Below are positions 24,892 through 34,345 of a DNA stretch of 64,000 nucleotides, one piece after another (within the stretch, counting starts at the first letter, position 1; every line of letters starts with the position of its first letter). Made by a program: the position numbers and the translations under genes. Source of the stretch: Chlorogloeopsis fritschii. GTDB taxonomy: Bacteria; Cyanobacteriota; Cyanobacteriia; Cyanobacteriales; Nostocaceae. Where the stretch lies: the NCBI RefSeq assembly GCF_043099315.1, contig NZ_CP170746.1. The stretch is one strand, 5' to 3'. The notes under the pieces are model-generated. The model worked only from the letters and a program-made list of their open reading frames with translations. It ran no database searches and was not told the DNA's origin.

Positions 24892-26329
24892 TGGTTCTTC
24901 AGTACTTGTTATGCCAAAATAATAAATTAAACCCAATTTAATAAACATCTAACTCTAAAGTTGTCAAAATTTCTGAATCCATAACCAGAACGTTTAATGA
25001 GTTTCAGTTTGTTGTTAACTCCTTCTACAGCACCACTGGTTGTCCCATGATCAAAGTAAGCAATAATTTCATCAAACCAGCGAATAATAGTATTGTTGCT
25101 ATGAGGAAAATATTTCTTAGCTCTTGATAACCACATTCCTAGTTTAAAAACCCCTGCATACCAATCGTCAGTGTGATTAAAAATTTTTCTAACCTTTTCT
25201 TTGAAGTGATGCATTGCTTTCAAAATGGGAGAGACTTCTTTGACTTGTAAAAGCTTCGATGTCTGTGATTCATTTAGATTATCTTCATTCTGAAGCAAGG
25301 AATATTTACTATTCTTCAAACCTGACAATATGATTTTGTACTCAGCTTTATCCTCTGCTGATTTCGCTTTTTTAATTAGCTCTTCTACATTTCTTCTCTC
25401 TTTTTTTCTTTGTGTGTCTAGCTCTTTATTTATCTGAGTCATCACATGAAATCTATCTGCTACTACCTGAGCATTGGGCATTAATTTGGTAACTATGTTT
25501 TTATAACCTTGCCACAAATCAATACTTACCTCTTCTATTTGATCTAAAACCTCATACCCCCATGCTATAAGGGCTTCTTTGATTATTTCTTTTGTTCTTC
25601 CATTCAAAATTGCCAGGAGCTTAGATGTATCTAAATCTATAAATACTGCACAATAGTGACCTTTGCCTTTTACTAAAGCTATTTCATCAATCCCAAGTCT
25701 TTTTAGTTGCGAAGGTTTTGAATTGTGGGTAGCTTCAGATGCGTCTTTTAACATCCTTTCTATTTCTTCGGTTGTTACTATTCCTTTAGACGCAACACTG
25801 TGGATATCGTTTGATAGAACATCTTGTATTATTTTCTGTGCCAGTCGTTTTGTATAAGTTCTCTTCTTTCTTACAAAATCCAAGTCTTCACTAAAAGGCT
25901 TTTGACATTTATTACATTTGAATTGTCGTCTATTTATTTCTAAGAATACTGGTTTTTCTCCCCAAGGCAAGTCCTTAATAATATACCGATGGTTTTGATG
26001 TAATTTCTCACTTTTTGTACCACATTGAGGACAAAGACTGCATGATTTCATTGATTCAGTTTGTAAAATAATACCAACCCCAGCATGAAGACGCTGCCCT
26101 ACGACTTTTACATCCTTTAAATCTAGGAGTTTTGTGAGAATTGTTATGGCTCTTTTCTTAACCATGACTGTAAATGTACACAAAATTATTTTTCTGATAT
26201 TTACAGCAAACAATAAATTTTTCTTAGATGTCAAGCCTATTCAGTCTTACAGCTTTATTTTTCTAAGCTTATTACCACTTGTTTGTCTTTTTTATTTAAT
26301 GATTTAGCATATCAAGTACTGAAGAACCA
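24892..26329 (-). mobile_element. ISL3-family insertion sequence
   Basis: Bounded by 23-bp inverted repeats, TGGTTCTTCAGTACTTG plus TTATGC at the left and the complement of TGGTTCTTCAGTACTTG plus ATATGC at the right (22 of 23 identical). Both ends are flanked by TCTTAA, a probable target duplication. It contains one intact transposase gene and therefore looks recent. It inserted just upstream of the truncated CIS block. Confidence 0.9.
24927..26165 (-). CDS. ISL3-family transposase
   Basis: Intact DDE transposase. The N-terminal zinc-binding part has CSLCPQCGTKSEKLHQNHRY and CNKCQKPF. The catalytic core includes LGIDEIALVKGKGHYCAVFI with the first Asp, VSIDLWQGYKNIVTKLMPNA with the second, VVADRFHVMTQ, and the C-terminal GTTSGAVEGVNNKLKLIKRS with the Glu. 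The frame opens at 26234 but the Met at 26165 (MVKKRAITILTKLLDL) is the normal start. Length about 412 residues, typical of ISL3. Confidence 0.92.
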   Translation of the reverse strand: MVKKRAITILTKLLDLKDVKVVGQRLHAGVGIILQTESMKSCSLCPQCGTKSEKLHQNHRYIIKDLPWGEKPVFLEINRRQFKCNKCQKPFSEDLDFVRKKRTYTKRLAQKIIQDVLSNDIHSVASKGIVTTEEIERMLKDASEATHNSKPSQLKRLGIDEIALVKGKGHYCAVFIDLDTSKLLAILNGRTKEIIKEALIAWGYEVLDQIEEVSIDLWQGYKNIVTKLMPNAQVVADRFHVMTQINKELDTQRKKERRNVEELIKKAKSAEDKAEYKIILSGLKNSKYSLLQNEDNLNESQTSKLLQVKEVSPILKAMHHFKEKVRKIFNHTDDWYAGVFKLGMWLSRAKKYFPHSNNTIIRWFDEIIAYFDHGTTSGAVEGVNNKLKLIKRSGYGFRNFDNFRVRCLLNWV

Positions 26330-26351
26330 TCTTAATTTGCACAGGCTAAAT

Positions 26352-26525
26352 CTATTTGGCTGGATTCAAAAGTGTTATTTGTTCTTCTAAGGAAATATTT
26401 TTCTCGTTGGGATTGCCGTTATCGATTTCTTCAAAAATATTTATAAATCGATTCTTCAAAAATATTTCTAAACGGTATTTATCCTTTTCGAGCTTTACTG
26501 CCTTAGTTAAGGAACAGTTTTAGAA
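26352..26525 (-). pseudogene. Unidentified C-terminal coding remnant between two IS elements
   Basis: The minus strand reads LTKAVKLEKDKYRLEIFLKN, RFINIFEEIDNGNPNEKNIS, LEEQITLLNPAK and a stop, with another stop just upstream and no start. Composition is protein-like. An internal direct repeat (ATTCTTCAAAAATATTT against TTTCTTCAAAAATATTT) is visible. It may be the end of a gene broken by the neighbouring insertions. I do not recognise it. The rest of 26526-26760 is AT-rich with nothing I can support. Confidence 0.35.
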
Positions 26526-26763
26526 GTTTATTGTCGAGCTGATTGGCGATCAGATTGTTGACTTACTAAGCTTAACCTTCTAGCAACTGAGAGGATTTTT
26601 CTCAATTGATACAAGAAAAGTTTTGTCTCAGTAAATCCTACTTTCTTCCTGAAAATCGTTACCCTGAAATTTTTATTTTAGATTTTAGAGTACGATATTT
26701 TAGGGTTTTTTAGAGCAAGAATACAGTCTAATATTGATTTTTAATGGAATTATACTATGTTAC

Positions 26764-27902
26764 TATAGGACTAGTATTTGATTTTTGAAAAAGCTCCGTA
26801 CATCTGGAGAGAGATGAAATCAAAGGTGGTGTTTTTAATGAACCACTCAAACATCCACTTTAAATGAGAGAAGGTTGGAATTAAAGCACAAAAACGTCGA
26901 ACCCAAGTTTTAGCTTGTAACCAAATATCTTCAATAGGATTTTGAGAGGGGCAATTAGGAGCAAAGCGATGAACGTGAATTTTCCATTGCTCTTGAGGTA
27001 AACCTTGGTTAATCGATGCTAAAAAATTTTGGATTTCTTTTGAACGATGATAACTAGCTCCATCCCAAAGAATTAGTAATTTTTGGTTAGGAGATTCCTT
27101 CAATAAATAGCTAAGGTAATCAATAGTATTTTTTGAGTTAGCTGTATCATAGGTTTTCAAAAATAATTTTTTATCCAAATCGTCAACTGCTCCATAATAT
27201 GTTTGTTTATCTCGTTCGTTAATAATTGGAATAGTTATTTCTTGGTCAGTTCTTCCCCAAACATATCCAATAGTATCTCCCCAAAGTAAATGGCACTCAT
27301 CCAATAGCAAGACTCTCAATCGCCCTGCTTCTATCTCTTCTCGTCGGCTTGCCAACAGTGAAGAAATCTCTTTTTTTTGCTGCTACTGCTTCTTCATTGG
27401 CTTTTGGATTCATCGAAGAGGTCTTCTTCCAGCTAATTCCTGCTGCATCAAATAAATCATAATAACTGCGTTTTGATTCGTATATTACTTCATATTCAAA
27501 CGCTAATTTATATTCAAGTTCACTAAGCTCCCAACATTCCTTTGTCTGTAACCAAACTAATATTTCTTCTGTTTGTTGAGTAGTTAAGTAACTTTTTCTT
27601 CCTTTGTATTTTAAGCGTAGTCCTGAAATTCCATCTTCCTCATAGGCTTGTTTCCAGCTTGTTATCGAACCAAGTCAGACATCTAAAATTATTTGAATTT
27701 CTTCATACTTGTAACCTTGATAAACCAATTTCACCGCCAAAGCTTTTTTTACCTCACGCGAAGAAAGGGCGATTATCTATAAATTCTTGTAGTTCTGCGA
27801 TCGCCATTTCTAGATGCTGGTTTATCATTGTTCGTTATTAGACAGATATCTCTCTCCGTATTATCTCGCAGTCTTTTTCAAAAATCAAATATGACTCCTA
27901 TA
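26764..27902 (-). mobile_element. Decayed IS630-family insertion sequence
   Basis: Inverted repeats TATAGGACTAGTATTTGATT(TTTGAAAAAG) and the complement of TATAGGAGTCATATTTGATT(TTTGAAAAAG) define a 1.14-kb element, the normal size for IS630. The transposase inside is interrupted several times. Confidence 0.85.
26771..27828 (-). pseudogene. IS630-family transposase, multiply interrupted
   Basis: Reading from MINQHLEMAIAELQEFIDNR at 27828, a shift occurs at about 27770 (the protein should continue SSREVKKALAVKLVYQGYKY). There is a TGA within LDV-LGSITSWKQAY at about 27676, and a second shift at about 27372 in a run of eight A residues. The C-terminal part is open: RVLLLDECHLLWGDTIGYVW with the first catalytic Asp, LLILWDGASYHRSKEIQNFL with the second, and NPIEDIWLQAKTWVR with the Glu. 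The A-run resembles slippage sites used by some IS elements, but the other lesions show the gene is dead. Confidence 0.85.
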
Positions 27903-28062
27903 TTACTTATAAGGATTTAAATTGTATTGTGCTAGCTGATGCAATATAAATGCGATTGAAATGCTGTTTAAATCAAGCCACAGCGATTTGTTTTGCTATC
28001 ACTTTGGCTTGACGGTAATTCTCAACTACTGATCTATAAAAATTTGGTAATTGCCAAGTTTA

Positions 28063-29343
28063 CTAGAGTGAAATTACACCATCAGCCTCTACCTGCAGAT
28101 ATCGTTCCCGCCAGTATACGCGCTGTCCAAATCCACCCATGAACCAAACTATAAAGCTCAATAAGTCTCGTAACGGTATTAACCACAGCCAACGCAAAAG
28201 CCCAGGACAATTAATACTGAAGATACTTACCAATACTTGGGCATAACGAATTATAAATGTTGTGGTGCTCAGAGCGATCGCCCATCCAGCAAACCCCGAT
28301 AGTAACAATAGAGGAAGACAGTAGACAGTACCGTAGCAAAATACTAACGTGTAGTACAGTGCGCCGTGATTGTAGCGGATAGTTCGCGCCCAACGCAACT
28401 CCCGCAGATATATTTGCTGGAGGCTTTCGCTACCTGTATCCCACTCTAGAACGTAGGGCGATAGTTCAACCCGATAACCTGCCGTGACTGCTCTTTTGCC
28501 GAGATTATAGTCTGAGCCAATTCGGTTCAGGTGCAAACCACCAACATCAGCTAACGTTGATTTTCGGGTAGCTATAGTTACTCCGATCGCGAACTTAAGA
28601 CCATGATAAAGTTGACGAGCAATCAAAAGACTAGGAATAAAGTCAATACAACGCCCAAAAGAAGCAAGAGCTGCATTCAGATACACAGGGTTATGTCCAA
28701 CATAAGCACAGGTAACAATTCCAACTGTGGGATCGTGCAAGGGAGTAGTTACAGTGCGAATATAGTCAGGATTGACGCGAATATCACCATCAGCAAAGAT
28801 GATTGTTTCATGTTGAGACTTTTCCAACAAATAGCTGAGATTGCTATCTTTATAGTTGGCTCCCTGCGGTTCTAATCCTAAGAATAATCGTACTTTGTCA
28901 GGGAAGGTTGCAGCCAGCTTTTGGAGGAGGGGAATAGCGCGATCGCTCTTGTCTGTAACTCCAATCAACACTTCATAATTATGATAGTTTTGCGTACAAA
29001 GTGAAGACAAATTTTCCCATGCTCCTTCATCCAATCCACTAATAGATAACATTATTGATACTGGTAAATCCTGGGTATTTTCCAATCTTGCCGACACACC
29101 CGCAGACTTGAAGTTTGGAACTGCATTAAAAAAGCCTGCATCCGCAGGCTCGTTTCGGGAAGATATATAAGTTAAATCATCTTCTTTTGCGCTATGATCC
29201 TGAACTAATAGCACATCTTGGTTATTTGTAATCTGCTTTTGGGTAGATTTAAAAAACTGATAGGTGCATAAGGCACACGTCAGGTAAAAAACTACCGAGC
29301 CAACTATCAAAACTAGGAACACAATTTCTGGAAGAGTAATCAT
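28063..29343 (-). CDS. hpnI: Hopanoid glycosyltransferase HpnI, with an in-frame repeat insertion
   Basis: Ceramide-glucosyltransferase-like GT2 enzyme that adds an amino sugar to bacteriohopanetetrol. Visible parts are an N-terminal membrane segment, the GT2 core (TIIFADGDIRVNPDYIRTVT with the DxD-like motif, GSDYNLGKRAVTAGYRVELS, LRELRWARTIRYNH, the Q/RxxRW element), and C-terminal membrane segments ending RDLLSFIVWFMGGFGQRVYW. At 426 residues it is longer than usual. The excess is a segment at about residues 50-92 (EPADAGFFNAVPNFKSAGVS) whose DNA contains a GCCTGCGGATGCAGGC palindrome of the type repeated between genes in Nostocales. Next to hpnH, 111 bases apart, same strand. Confidence 0.85.
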   Translation of the reverse strand: MITLPEIVFLVLIVGSVVFYLTCALCTYQFFKSTQKQITNNQDVLLVQDHSAKEDDLTYISSRNEPADAGFFNAVPNFKSAGVSARLENTQDLPVSIMLSISGLDEGAWENLSSLCTQNYHNYEVLIGVTDKSDRAIPLLQKLAATFPDKVRLFLGLEPQGANYKDSNLSYLLEKSQHETIIFADGDIRVNPDYIRTVTTPLHDPTVGIVTCAYVGHNPVYLNAALASFGRCIDFIPSLLIARQLYHGLKFAIGVTIATRKSTLADVGGLHLNRIGSDYNLGKRAVTAGYRVELSPYVLEWDTGSESLQQIYLRELRWARTIRYNHGALYYTLVFCYGTVYCLPLLLLSGFAGWAIALSTTTFIIRYAQVLVSIFSINCPGLLRWLWLIPLRDLLSFIVWFMGGFGQRVYWRERYLQVEADGVISL

Positions 29344-29454
29344 TTTTAGTCACTTTTGCAATAGCTTTCCCGAAAGGGTAAAGTTTACTTCCACAAGCTT
29401 CTAATTTCAGATTAACTCTACCAAGAATGCCTGAGTGCGATCGCATCGCAGTAA

Positions 29455-30477
29455 TTAATTTCCCCTACCTAAGAGCGTCATCACCGATCGCCCGATATTA
29501 GTTGGTTGCATGGCATCTGTTGCCGCGGTTGGTTCATAACCACAATGCACCATACAATCTGCACATTTGGGATTGCCGCTAGCACGCCCGTATTGGCTCC
29601 AATCAGTTTTTTCAATCAATTCTGCAAAGGTGGCATAATATCCTTCATTGAGCAGGTAGCAAGGTTTTTGCCAACCGAGAACACTATAACTCGGACTTCC
29701 CCAAGGTGTACATTCATAGTCTTTTTCGCCAGTGAGAAAATCTAAAAACAGCGGGTTGTGGTTGAAGTTCCAATTTTTTGCACCAGCTTTATAGGGAGCT
29801 AAAATTTCTCGGAACAGGGCGCGTGTTTGTTCTCGCTTGAGAAAATGCTCTTGATCTGGTGCCCACTCGTAACTGTAGCCAGGGGAAATCATCATACCGT
29901 CAATCTCAAGGGTACTCAGGAAGTCAAAAAACTCCTGCATTTGTTTGGGATCGGCACCCTCAAAAATAGTAGTGTTGGTAGTAACGCGAAATCCTCTGGC
30001 TTTTGCAGCACGTATAGCTTTAACTGCGATATCAAAAACACCCTTGCGATCAACACAGCGATCGTGCCACTCCCGCATCCCGTCGAGATGAACGCTAAAA
30101 GTTAGGTAGGGAGATGGTTGAAATTTATCCAGGCTTTTTTCCAGTAACAATCCATTAGTACATAGGTAAACGAACTTTTTGCGCTCAATCAATCCCCGCA
30201 CAATTTCATCAATTTGGGGATGCAGCAGAGGTTCTCCTCCTGGAATCGAGACTATGGGAGCACCACATTCTTCCGCAGCTGCAAAGCACTGTTCTGGAGT
30301 CAGGTGCTTTTTGAGTACTTCGGAGGGGTGTTGGATTTTACCACAACCAGAGCAGGCAAGATTACAACGAAACAGAGGTTCCAACATTAAGACTAAGGGG
30401 TAGCGCTTACGTCCTTTCAAACGCTGCGTAACCAGATATTTACCGACTTCCAGAGCTTGCTGTAGATGAATTGCCAT
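29455..30477 (-). CDS. hpnH: Adenosyl-hopene transferase HpnH (radical SAM)
   Basis: Radical-SAM enzyme that joins the 5'-deoxyadenosyl group to hopene, the first step toward bacteriohopanepolyols. The cluster motif is CNLACSGC (Cys-x3-Cys-x2-Cys) near residue 39 followed by GKIQHPSEVLKKHLTPEQCF. The SAM-binding SIPGGEPLLHPQIDEIV and the C-terminal GWQKPCYLLNEGYYATF and CADCMVHCGYEPTAATDAM blocks are characteristic of HpnH. Full length (340). Upstream of hpnI in a probable two-gene operon. Confidence 0.95.
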   Translation of the reverse strand: MAIHLQQALEVGKYLVTQRLKGRKRYPLVLMLEPLFRCNLACSGCGKIQHPSEVLKKHLTPEQCFAAAEECGAPIVSIPGGEPLLHPQIDEIVRGLIERKKFVYLCTNGLLLEKSLDKFQPSPYLTFSVHLDGMREWHDRCVDRKGVFDIAVKAIRAAKARGFRVTTNTTIFEGADPKQMQEFFDFLSTLEIDGMMISPGYSYEWAPDQEHFLKREQTRALFREILAPYKAGAKNWNFNHNPLFLDFLTGEKDYECTPWGSPSYSVLGWQKPCYLLNEGYYATFAELIEKTDWSQYGRASGNPKCADCMVHCGYEPTAATDAMQPTNIGRSVMTLLGRGN

Positions 30478-30518
30478 TTTTTCTCATCACTCCTCTTGTA
30501 AATATCAAACCATTACAG

Positions 30519-31895
30519 TTAAGTCACTGCATCAGTAGTGTGAGGAATTCTAACAGTAAATGTTGTGCCAATGCCGACTTCACTTTCTACAGAAATCTCT
30601 CCTTGGTGAAGTTCCACGCACTTTTTGACAACTGCTAATCCTAATCCAGTCCCAACTATGTTTTCAACATTTTGACCCCGATATAATGGTTCGTAAATCT
30701 TTTGTCTATCTTCTGGTGTAATACCTATTCCTTCATCTTTTACTTGAAAAATAGTGGTTTCTGGTTCACATTTTAAAATTAAATATATATTGCCTCCATT
30801 GGGTGAATACTTAATTGCATTCAAAAGCAAATTACTGAGGATAGAATATAAAAGTTTCTCATCTACTTTTGCACGAGAAAAACAACCGTACTTGATAAAC
30901 TTTAATACAGGTGGTTTTATAGCAAAAAATTGTAAATCTTCTAGTAAATTCAAGCAAAAGCTTTCTACATTGATTAATTGAGGATTAAAATCTAATTTAC
31001 CTGCTTCTGCTCGATTTAAAGTCAATAAATCTGTGATTAATTGATTCATCAACTTAGCTGAAGATTGAATTCTATATAAATTTTTTAATTGTGTTTCATC
31101 CACTACATCCTGAAGAATTTCTTTCAACAATTGAGATGAAAGTAAAATTACACTCAAAGGCGTGCGAAACTCATGAGAAATCATTGAAAAAAGTTGTAGC
31201 TTTAGCTCACTCAATTCTTTTTCTTGAGCAAGAGAACGTTCTAGCTTTTCAACTTTTTCACGCTTTATCCATTGACGATAAAGTATAAAACACAAACTAG
31301 AAACAACTGCAAAACTTAAAAAAGTGCCCAGAATTTCTAGTATTGTTCTATATTTAATCGAAGTTTGAGATTCGTAAAGAGAAATCCTTAGATAACGTTG
31401 CTCTTCTGTTTTGATATTTTCTAGTACTTTAAGAATTTCTTCCCTGATTTTGACACTTTTATCCGTGATTAAATCTTGGGCTTGAAATGCTGATTTATTT
31501 CTTTGATACAGTTCAATTGATTGCTTGAATAAATTCAATCTTTGATTCATCAGGAAGGTGAGTAGTTCTAATCGCTGTAGCTGACTGGAACTAGGATGTA
31601 TTTGATTACGCAGAATCTGAATTTCAGACTGCATATTTTTAACTGCGGTTTGATGGCGCTCTAACTCTTGTTTGCTCCCTAAAAAGATATATCCCCTTCG
31701 TCCCGATTCGGCAACAGCCATATTAGCATAGAAATCTGTGAGAGTATTGAGAGTTTCATAAGTATGTTGTACTTGATCGGCACTTTCTCTAATTTCTATT
31801 GTGTTCTTATACGAAGCGAAGCTAACTAGCCCCATCAGTAAAAGAGTTAAGAAAAATCCTCCTGCTATCCATTTTCCTTGGAGAGACCACTTCAT
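30519..31895 (-). CDS. CHASE3-domain sensor histidine kinase
   Basis: A 458-residue membrane kinase. Two membrane segments (about 10-30 and 182-204) flank a periplasmic CHASE3 sensor (AVAESGRRGYIFLGSKQELE is its signature). A HisKA domain follows with the phospho-acceptor His in FSMISHEFRTPLSVILLSSQ. The HATPase domain has the N box (NLLLNAIKYSP), DEGIGITPEDRQKIYEPLYR and GTGLGLAVVKKCVELHQG. It is divergent from an OmpR-type regulator gene 40 bases away, its obvious partner; the shared intergenic region must hold both promoters. Confidence 0.92.
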   Translation of the reverse strand: MKWSLQGKWIAGGFFLTLLLMGLVSFASYKNTIEIRESADQVQHTYETLNTLTDFYANMAVAESGRRGYIFLGSKQELERHQTAVKNMQSEIQILRNQIHPSSSQLQRLELLTFLMNQRLNLFKQSIELYQRNKSAFQAQDLITDKSVKIREEILKVLENIKTEEQRYLRISLYESQTSIKYRTILEILGTFLSFAVVSSLCFILYRQWIKREKVEKLERSLAQEKELSELKLQLFSMISHEFRTPLSVILLSSQLLKEILQDVVDETQLKNLYRIQSSAKLMNQLITDLLTLNRAEAGKLDFNPQLINVESFCLNLLEDLQFFAIKPPVLKFIKYGCFSRAKVDEKLLYSILSNLLLNAIKYSPNGGNIYLILKCEPETTIFQVKDEGIGITPEDRQKIYEPLYRGQNVENIVGTGLGLAVVKKCVELHQGEISVESEVGIGTTFTVRIPHTTDAVT

Positions 31896-31935
31896 AAAAT
31901 TTGAAATTTGTGTTTAAGATATTGGTGATTACTTT

Positions 31936-32628
31936 ATGCGTATTTTGGTAGTTGAAGATGATACTCAGCTGGCGGAGGTACTATCAGAAGCTTTAACTAG
32001 ACGTCAGTATATAGTAGATGTAGCCAAAGATGGAGAAGCAGCTTGGTACTCAGTTGAGTCTATGAAGTATGATTTGCTAATTTTGGATGTGACACTACCA
32101 AAGTTAGATGGTATTCGCCTTTGCCAACGTTTGCGCACCACACAAGCAAGCAATCCTGCATATTATAACTATGCTGTACCTGTGTTGATGCTTACAGCCC
32201 GTGATACAGTAGCCGATAAAATTACTGGACTGGATGCAGGAGCTGATGATTATGTGGCAAAGCCATTTGATTTGGAAGAGTTAATGGCTCGGATACGTGC
32301 TTTACTCAGACGTGGGAGTTCTGCAACAATATTGAGTTTATCCTGGGGGAGCCTGCTTCTCAACCCAAGTACCTATGAGGCTACTTACGATGGAAAACCT
32401 TTGTCGTTTACCCCTAAAGAATATGCCATTTTGGAGTTACTAGTGGCTAATGGCAGACGGGTGTTGAGTTGTTCTAGCATTATTGAGCAAGTTTGGTCTC
32501 TGGATGACTCGCCAGTTGAGGAAACTGTTAGATCTTACATTAAATGTCTAAGGCAGAAGCTCAAAGCCTTAGGTGCTCCTGAAGATTTTATTGAAACGGT
32601 TCATGGCCTGGGTTACCGCCTCAAGTAG
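31936..32628 (+). CDS. OmpR-family response regulator
   Basis: A 230-residue regulator with an N-terminal receiver (MRILVVEDDTQLAEVLSEAL, phospho-Asp in YDLLILDVTLPKLDG, Lys in ADDYVAKPFDLEELMARIRA) and a C-terminal winged helix (YEATYDGKPLSFTPKEYAIL, EETVRSYIKCLRQKLKALGA, TVHGLGYRLK). It is divergent to the CHASE3 kinase, which should phosphorylate it. The receiver has a small insertion (TTQASNPAYYNYAVPVLMLT) before the fourth strand, as in other cyanobacterial members. Confidence 0.93.
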   Translation: MRILVVEDDTQLAEVLSEALTRRQYIVDVAKDGEAAWYSVESMKYDLLILDVTLPKLDGIRLCQRLRTTQASNPAYYNYAVPVLMLTARDTVADKITGLDAGADDYVAKPFDLEELMARIRALLRRGSSATILSLSWGSLLLNPSTYEATYDGKPLSFTPKEYAILELLVANGRRVLSCSSIIEQVWSLDDSPVEETVRSYIKCLRQKLKALGAPEDFIETVHGLGYRLK

Positions 32629-32704
32629 AAAAATTTAGTATCTATGTTCTCATATCTTACCTCCACAATTTCTGCACATTTCCTGCGCAGAAATTGCATA
32701 AGTT

Positions 32705-32771
32705 AGTTGTATATTCTGCATATGTGAGTTGTATATCCTGCAAGTGTGGGTTGTATGTTCTTTAAAATGTG
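32705..32771. repeat. Three tandem 22-bp direct repeats upstream of the CAP-domain gene
   Basis: Units AGTTGTATATTCTGCATATG(TG), AGTTGTATATCCTGCAAGTG(TG) and a weaker GGTTGTATGTTCTTTAAAAT(GTG), spaced 22 bp, about two helical turns. They are preceded by TTTCTGC/GCAGAAA half-sites at about 32670-32695. The layout suits a regulator that binds direct repeats, such as an OmpR-type protein, between the regulator gene and the CAP-domain gene. The role is inferred. Confidence 0.6.
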
Positions 32772-32888
32772 TAAAGGAAACATCAACGCTAATAACACTA
32801 AAGATTTTACAAAAGTTAACTTTTTGAGGAGGAAGAAGACAGGAATCATAACAACAAGTTGGAATTGCTAGTCACTAGGTAATTGTCT

Positions 32889-33479
32889 ATGATCCGACAA
32901 TCTGCTTTTGGCATAGCTTCAGGTGTGCTTTTTCTTGCCAGTGGATTGACAACTGCTTATGCACTAAGTCTTACTTCTGCTCTTAAGAAGTCGACTTTAT
33001 CATGTCAAATCTCTTTGCCTGCTAATTTTAAAGCAGCTGATTTAGAAAAATCAGTATTTAACCAGATAAATAACTATCGAGTTTCTCTGGGTTTGCCAAA
33101 GCTCACTCTTGATGAAAAAATGACTGAGCAGGCAAGGATTCACAGTCAGAATATGGCTAACGGTACAGTACCCTTTAGCCATGAGGGTTTTGAACGCCGA
33201 GTCAAGGCGATCGCTATTAGTTACAAAAGTGCAGCAGAAAATCTAGCTTATAACCAAGGGTATAGCGATCCCGCCACTGAAGCTATTAATGGCTGGCTTA
33301 ACAGCTCCGAGCATCTACCTAACATCAAAGGCGATTACAATTTCACTGGAGTTGGTGTAGCTGTTAATAGCAAAGGCGAAGTCTATCTGACGCAAATTTT
33401 CTTGAACGACAGAGACTTTGAGGTAAGTCGGCATAATATAGATGAAATTGAAACAGATTTATTATGGCTGGTTAATTGA
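32889..33479 (+). CDS. CAP (SCP/PR1-like) domain exported protein
   Basis: A signal peptide or membrane anchor (MIRQSAFGIASGVLFLASGL) precedes a CAP domain (about residues 50-185). Recognised from VFNQINNYRVSLGLPKLTLD, ARIHSQNMANGTVPFSHEGF, AAENLAYNQG and WLNSSEHLPNIKGDYNFTGV, with the two His and acidic residues of the CAP cavity. ATG at 32889 is preferred over a TTG two codons earlier. The next gene starts within its last codons. Bacterial CAP proteins are secreted, and their activity is unclear. Confidence 0.85.
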   Translation: MIRQSAFGIASGVLFLASGLTTAYALSLTSALKKSTLSCQISLPANFKAADLEKSVFNQINNYRVSLGLPKLTLDEKMTEQARIHSQNMANGTVPFSHEGFERRVKAIAISYKSAAENLAYNQGYSDPATEAINGWLNSSEHLPNIKGDYNFTGVGVAVNSKGEVYLTQIFLNDRDFEVSRHNIDEIETDLLWLVN

Positions 33480-33990
33480 ATTAACACCATTACCAACAGG
33501 ATATTTGTTTAACTGTTGGATGCCAGGGGAAAAGACTGGGTTTAGCGATCGCCAAATTTATCCCACCTTCGTTCAAGCGTTGATGGCTGGTAAAAGACGG
33601 GCAGATCTAGAAACTGTGAGTTTATCGCTAATCCATTTTCTCAACCAGTCCTATAAGTTGTGCAATCTCAGCCTGCCGGAATATCAGGCTTTGGAAAAGT
33701 CTGTTTTCGACTTTGTTAAACAAGCCAGTAGAACCGATATGGATATGCCAGACACTTCGACTTTAAAACAGGCAAACCAAATTCTGTGTTTCTACAAAAA
33801 CACAACTAGTCAGATTCAAATTGCTCGGATTTCAAACTTTTCTAACAACAAATTCGAGCAAGTTGTTTTTCCCGGAGAACAAGTGCTGTTTGAAGCTTCT
33901 CCTGAGGCTGAACTGGAAATCCATATGGGTGACACAACAGGTACAGTGCTAGCCAATAAAATTCTTTGTTCAAATTTAAAAGTGCTATGA
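33442..33990 (+). CDS. DUF1830 domain protein
   Basis: A 182-residue protein. The C-terminal about 70 residues (ILCFYKNTTSQIQIARISNF, then VVFPGEQVLFEASPEAELEI) are a DUF1830 domain, a cyanobacterial family. The N-terminal half (GWLIELTPLPTGYLFNCWMP, then FVQALMAGKRRADLETVSLS) is a short conserved segment also seen in other cyanobacterial proteins. It overlaps the CAP-domain gene by 38 bases, so the two are co-expressed. Function unknown. Confidence 0.75.
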   Translation: MKLKQIYYGWLIELTPLPTGYLFNCWMPGEKTGFSDRQIYPTFVQALMAGKRRADLETVSLSLIHFLNQSYKLCNLSLPEYQALEKSVFDFVKQASRTDMDMPDTSTLKQANQILCFYKNTTSQIQIARISNFSNNKFEQVVFPGEQVLFEASPEAELEIHMGDTTGTVLANKILCSNLKVL

Positions 33991-34079
33991 CTAATTACAC
34001 ACATCCACGCCAGAAATTCCGTTACTGGAAAATAAACCCAGATTGTCTACATGAACTAAACAATGACTGCGATCGCGGT

Positions 34080-34345
34080 TCAGGGAGGGCTAATTTCATG
34101 GCAGGTGATAGGTGACAGGGAACAGGTGACAGGATCTGTTTATAAATGATTTAGGATGGCTATATATTTCAGTTTAAGGTTGCTAAAAATGATTCTGGAA
34201 TAAGCCTATTAATTAATGGTTTTAATCCAAAACTTGTACTGAGCTTGTCGAAGTATCCAAAATTGATATCAGCTATTCATGTCAAAATTTCACACTTTCC
34301 CTGTACCCTGTATCCTATAACCTGTCACCGATCCCCGATCCCCGA
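34080..34345. repeat. Short tandem repeats in the hpnA downstream region
   Basis: Tracts of GTGACAGG/GAACAGG units near 34095-34135, CCTGTACCCTGTATCC-type units near 34300, and CCCCGATC three times near 34325-34345. The last tract runs into the 3' end of hpnA and encodes its final GSGIGDR residues, so the repeat has changed the protein's C-terminus. I see no gene in 33991-34324. Confidence 0.75.
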
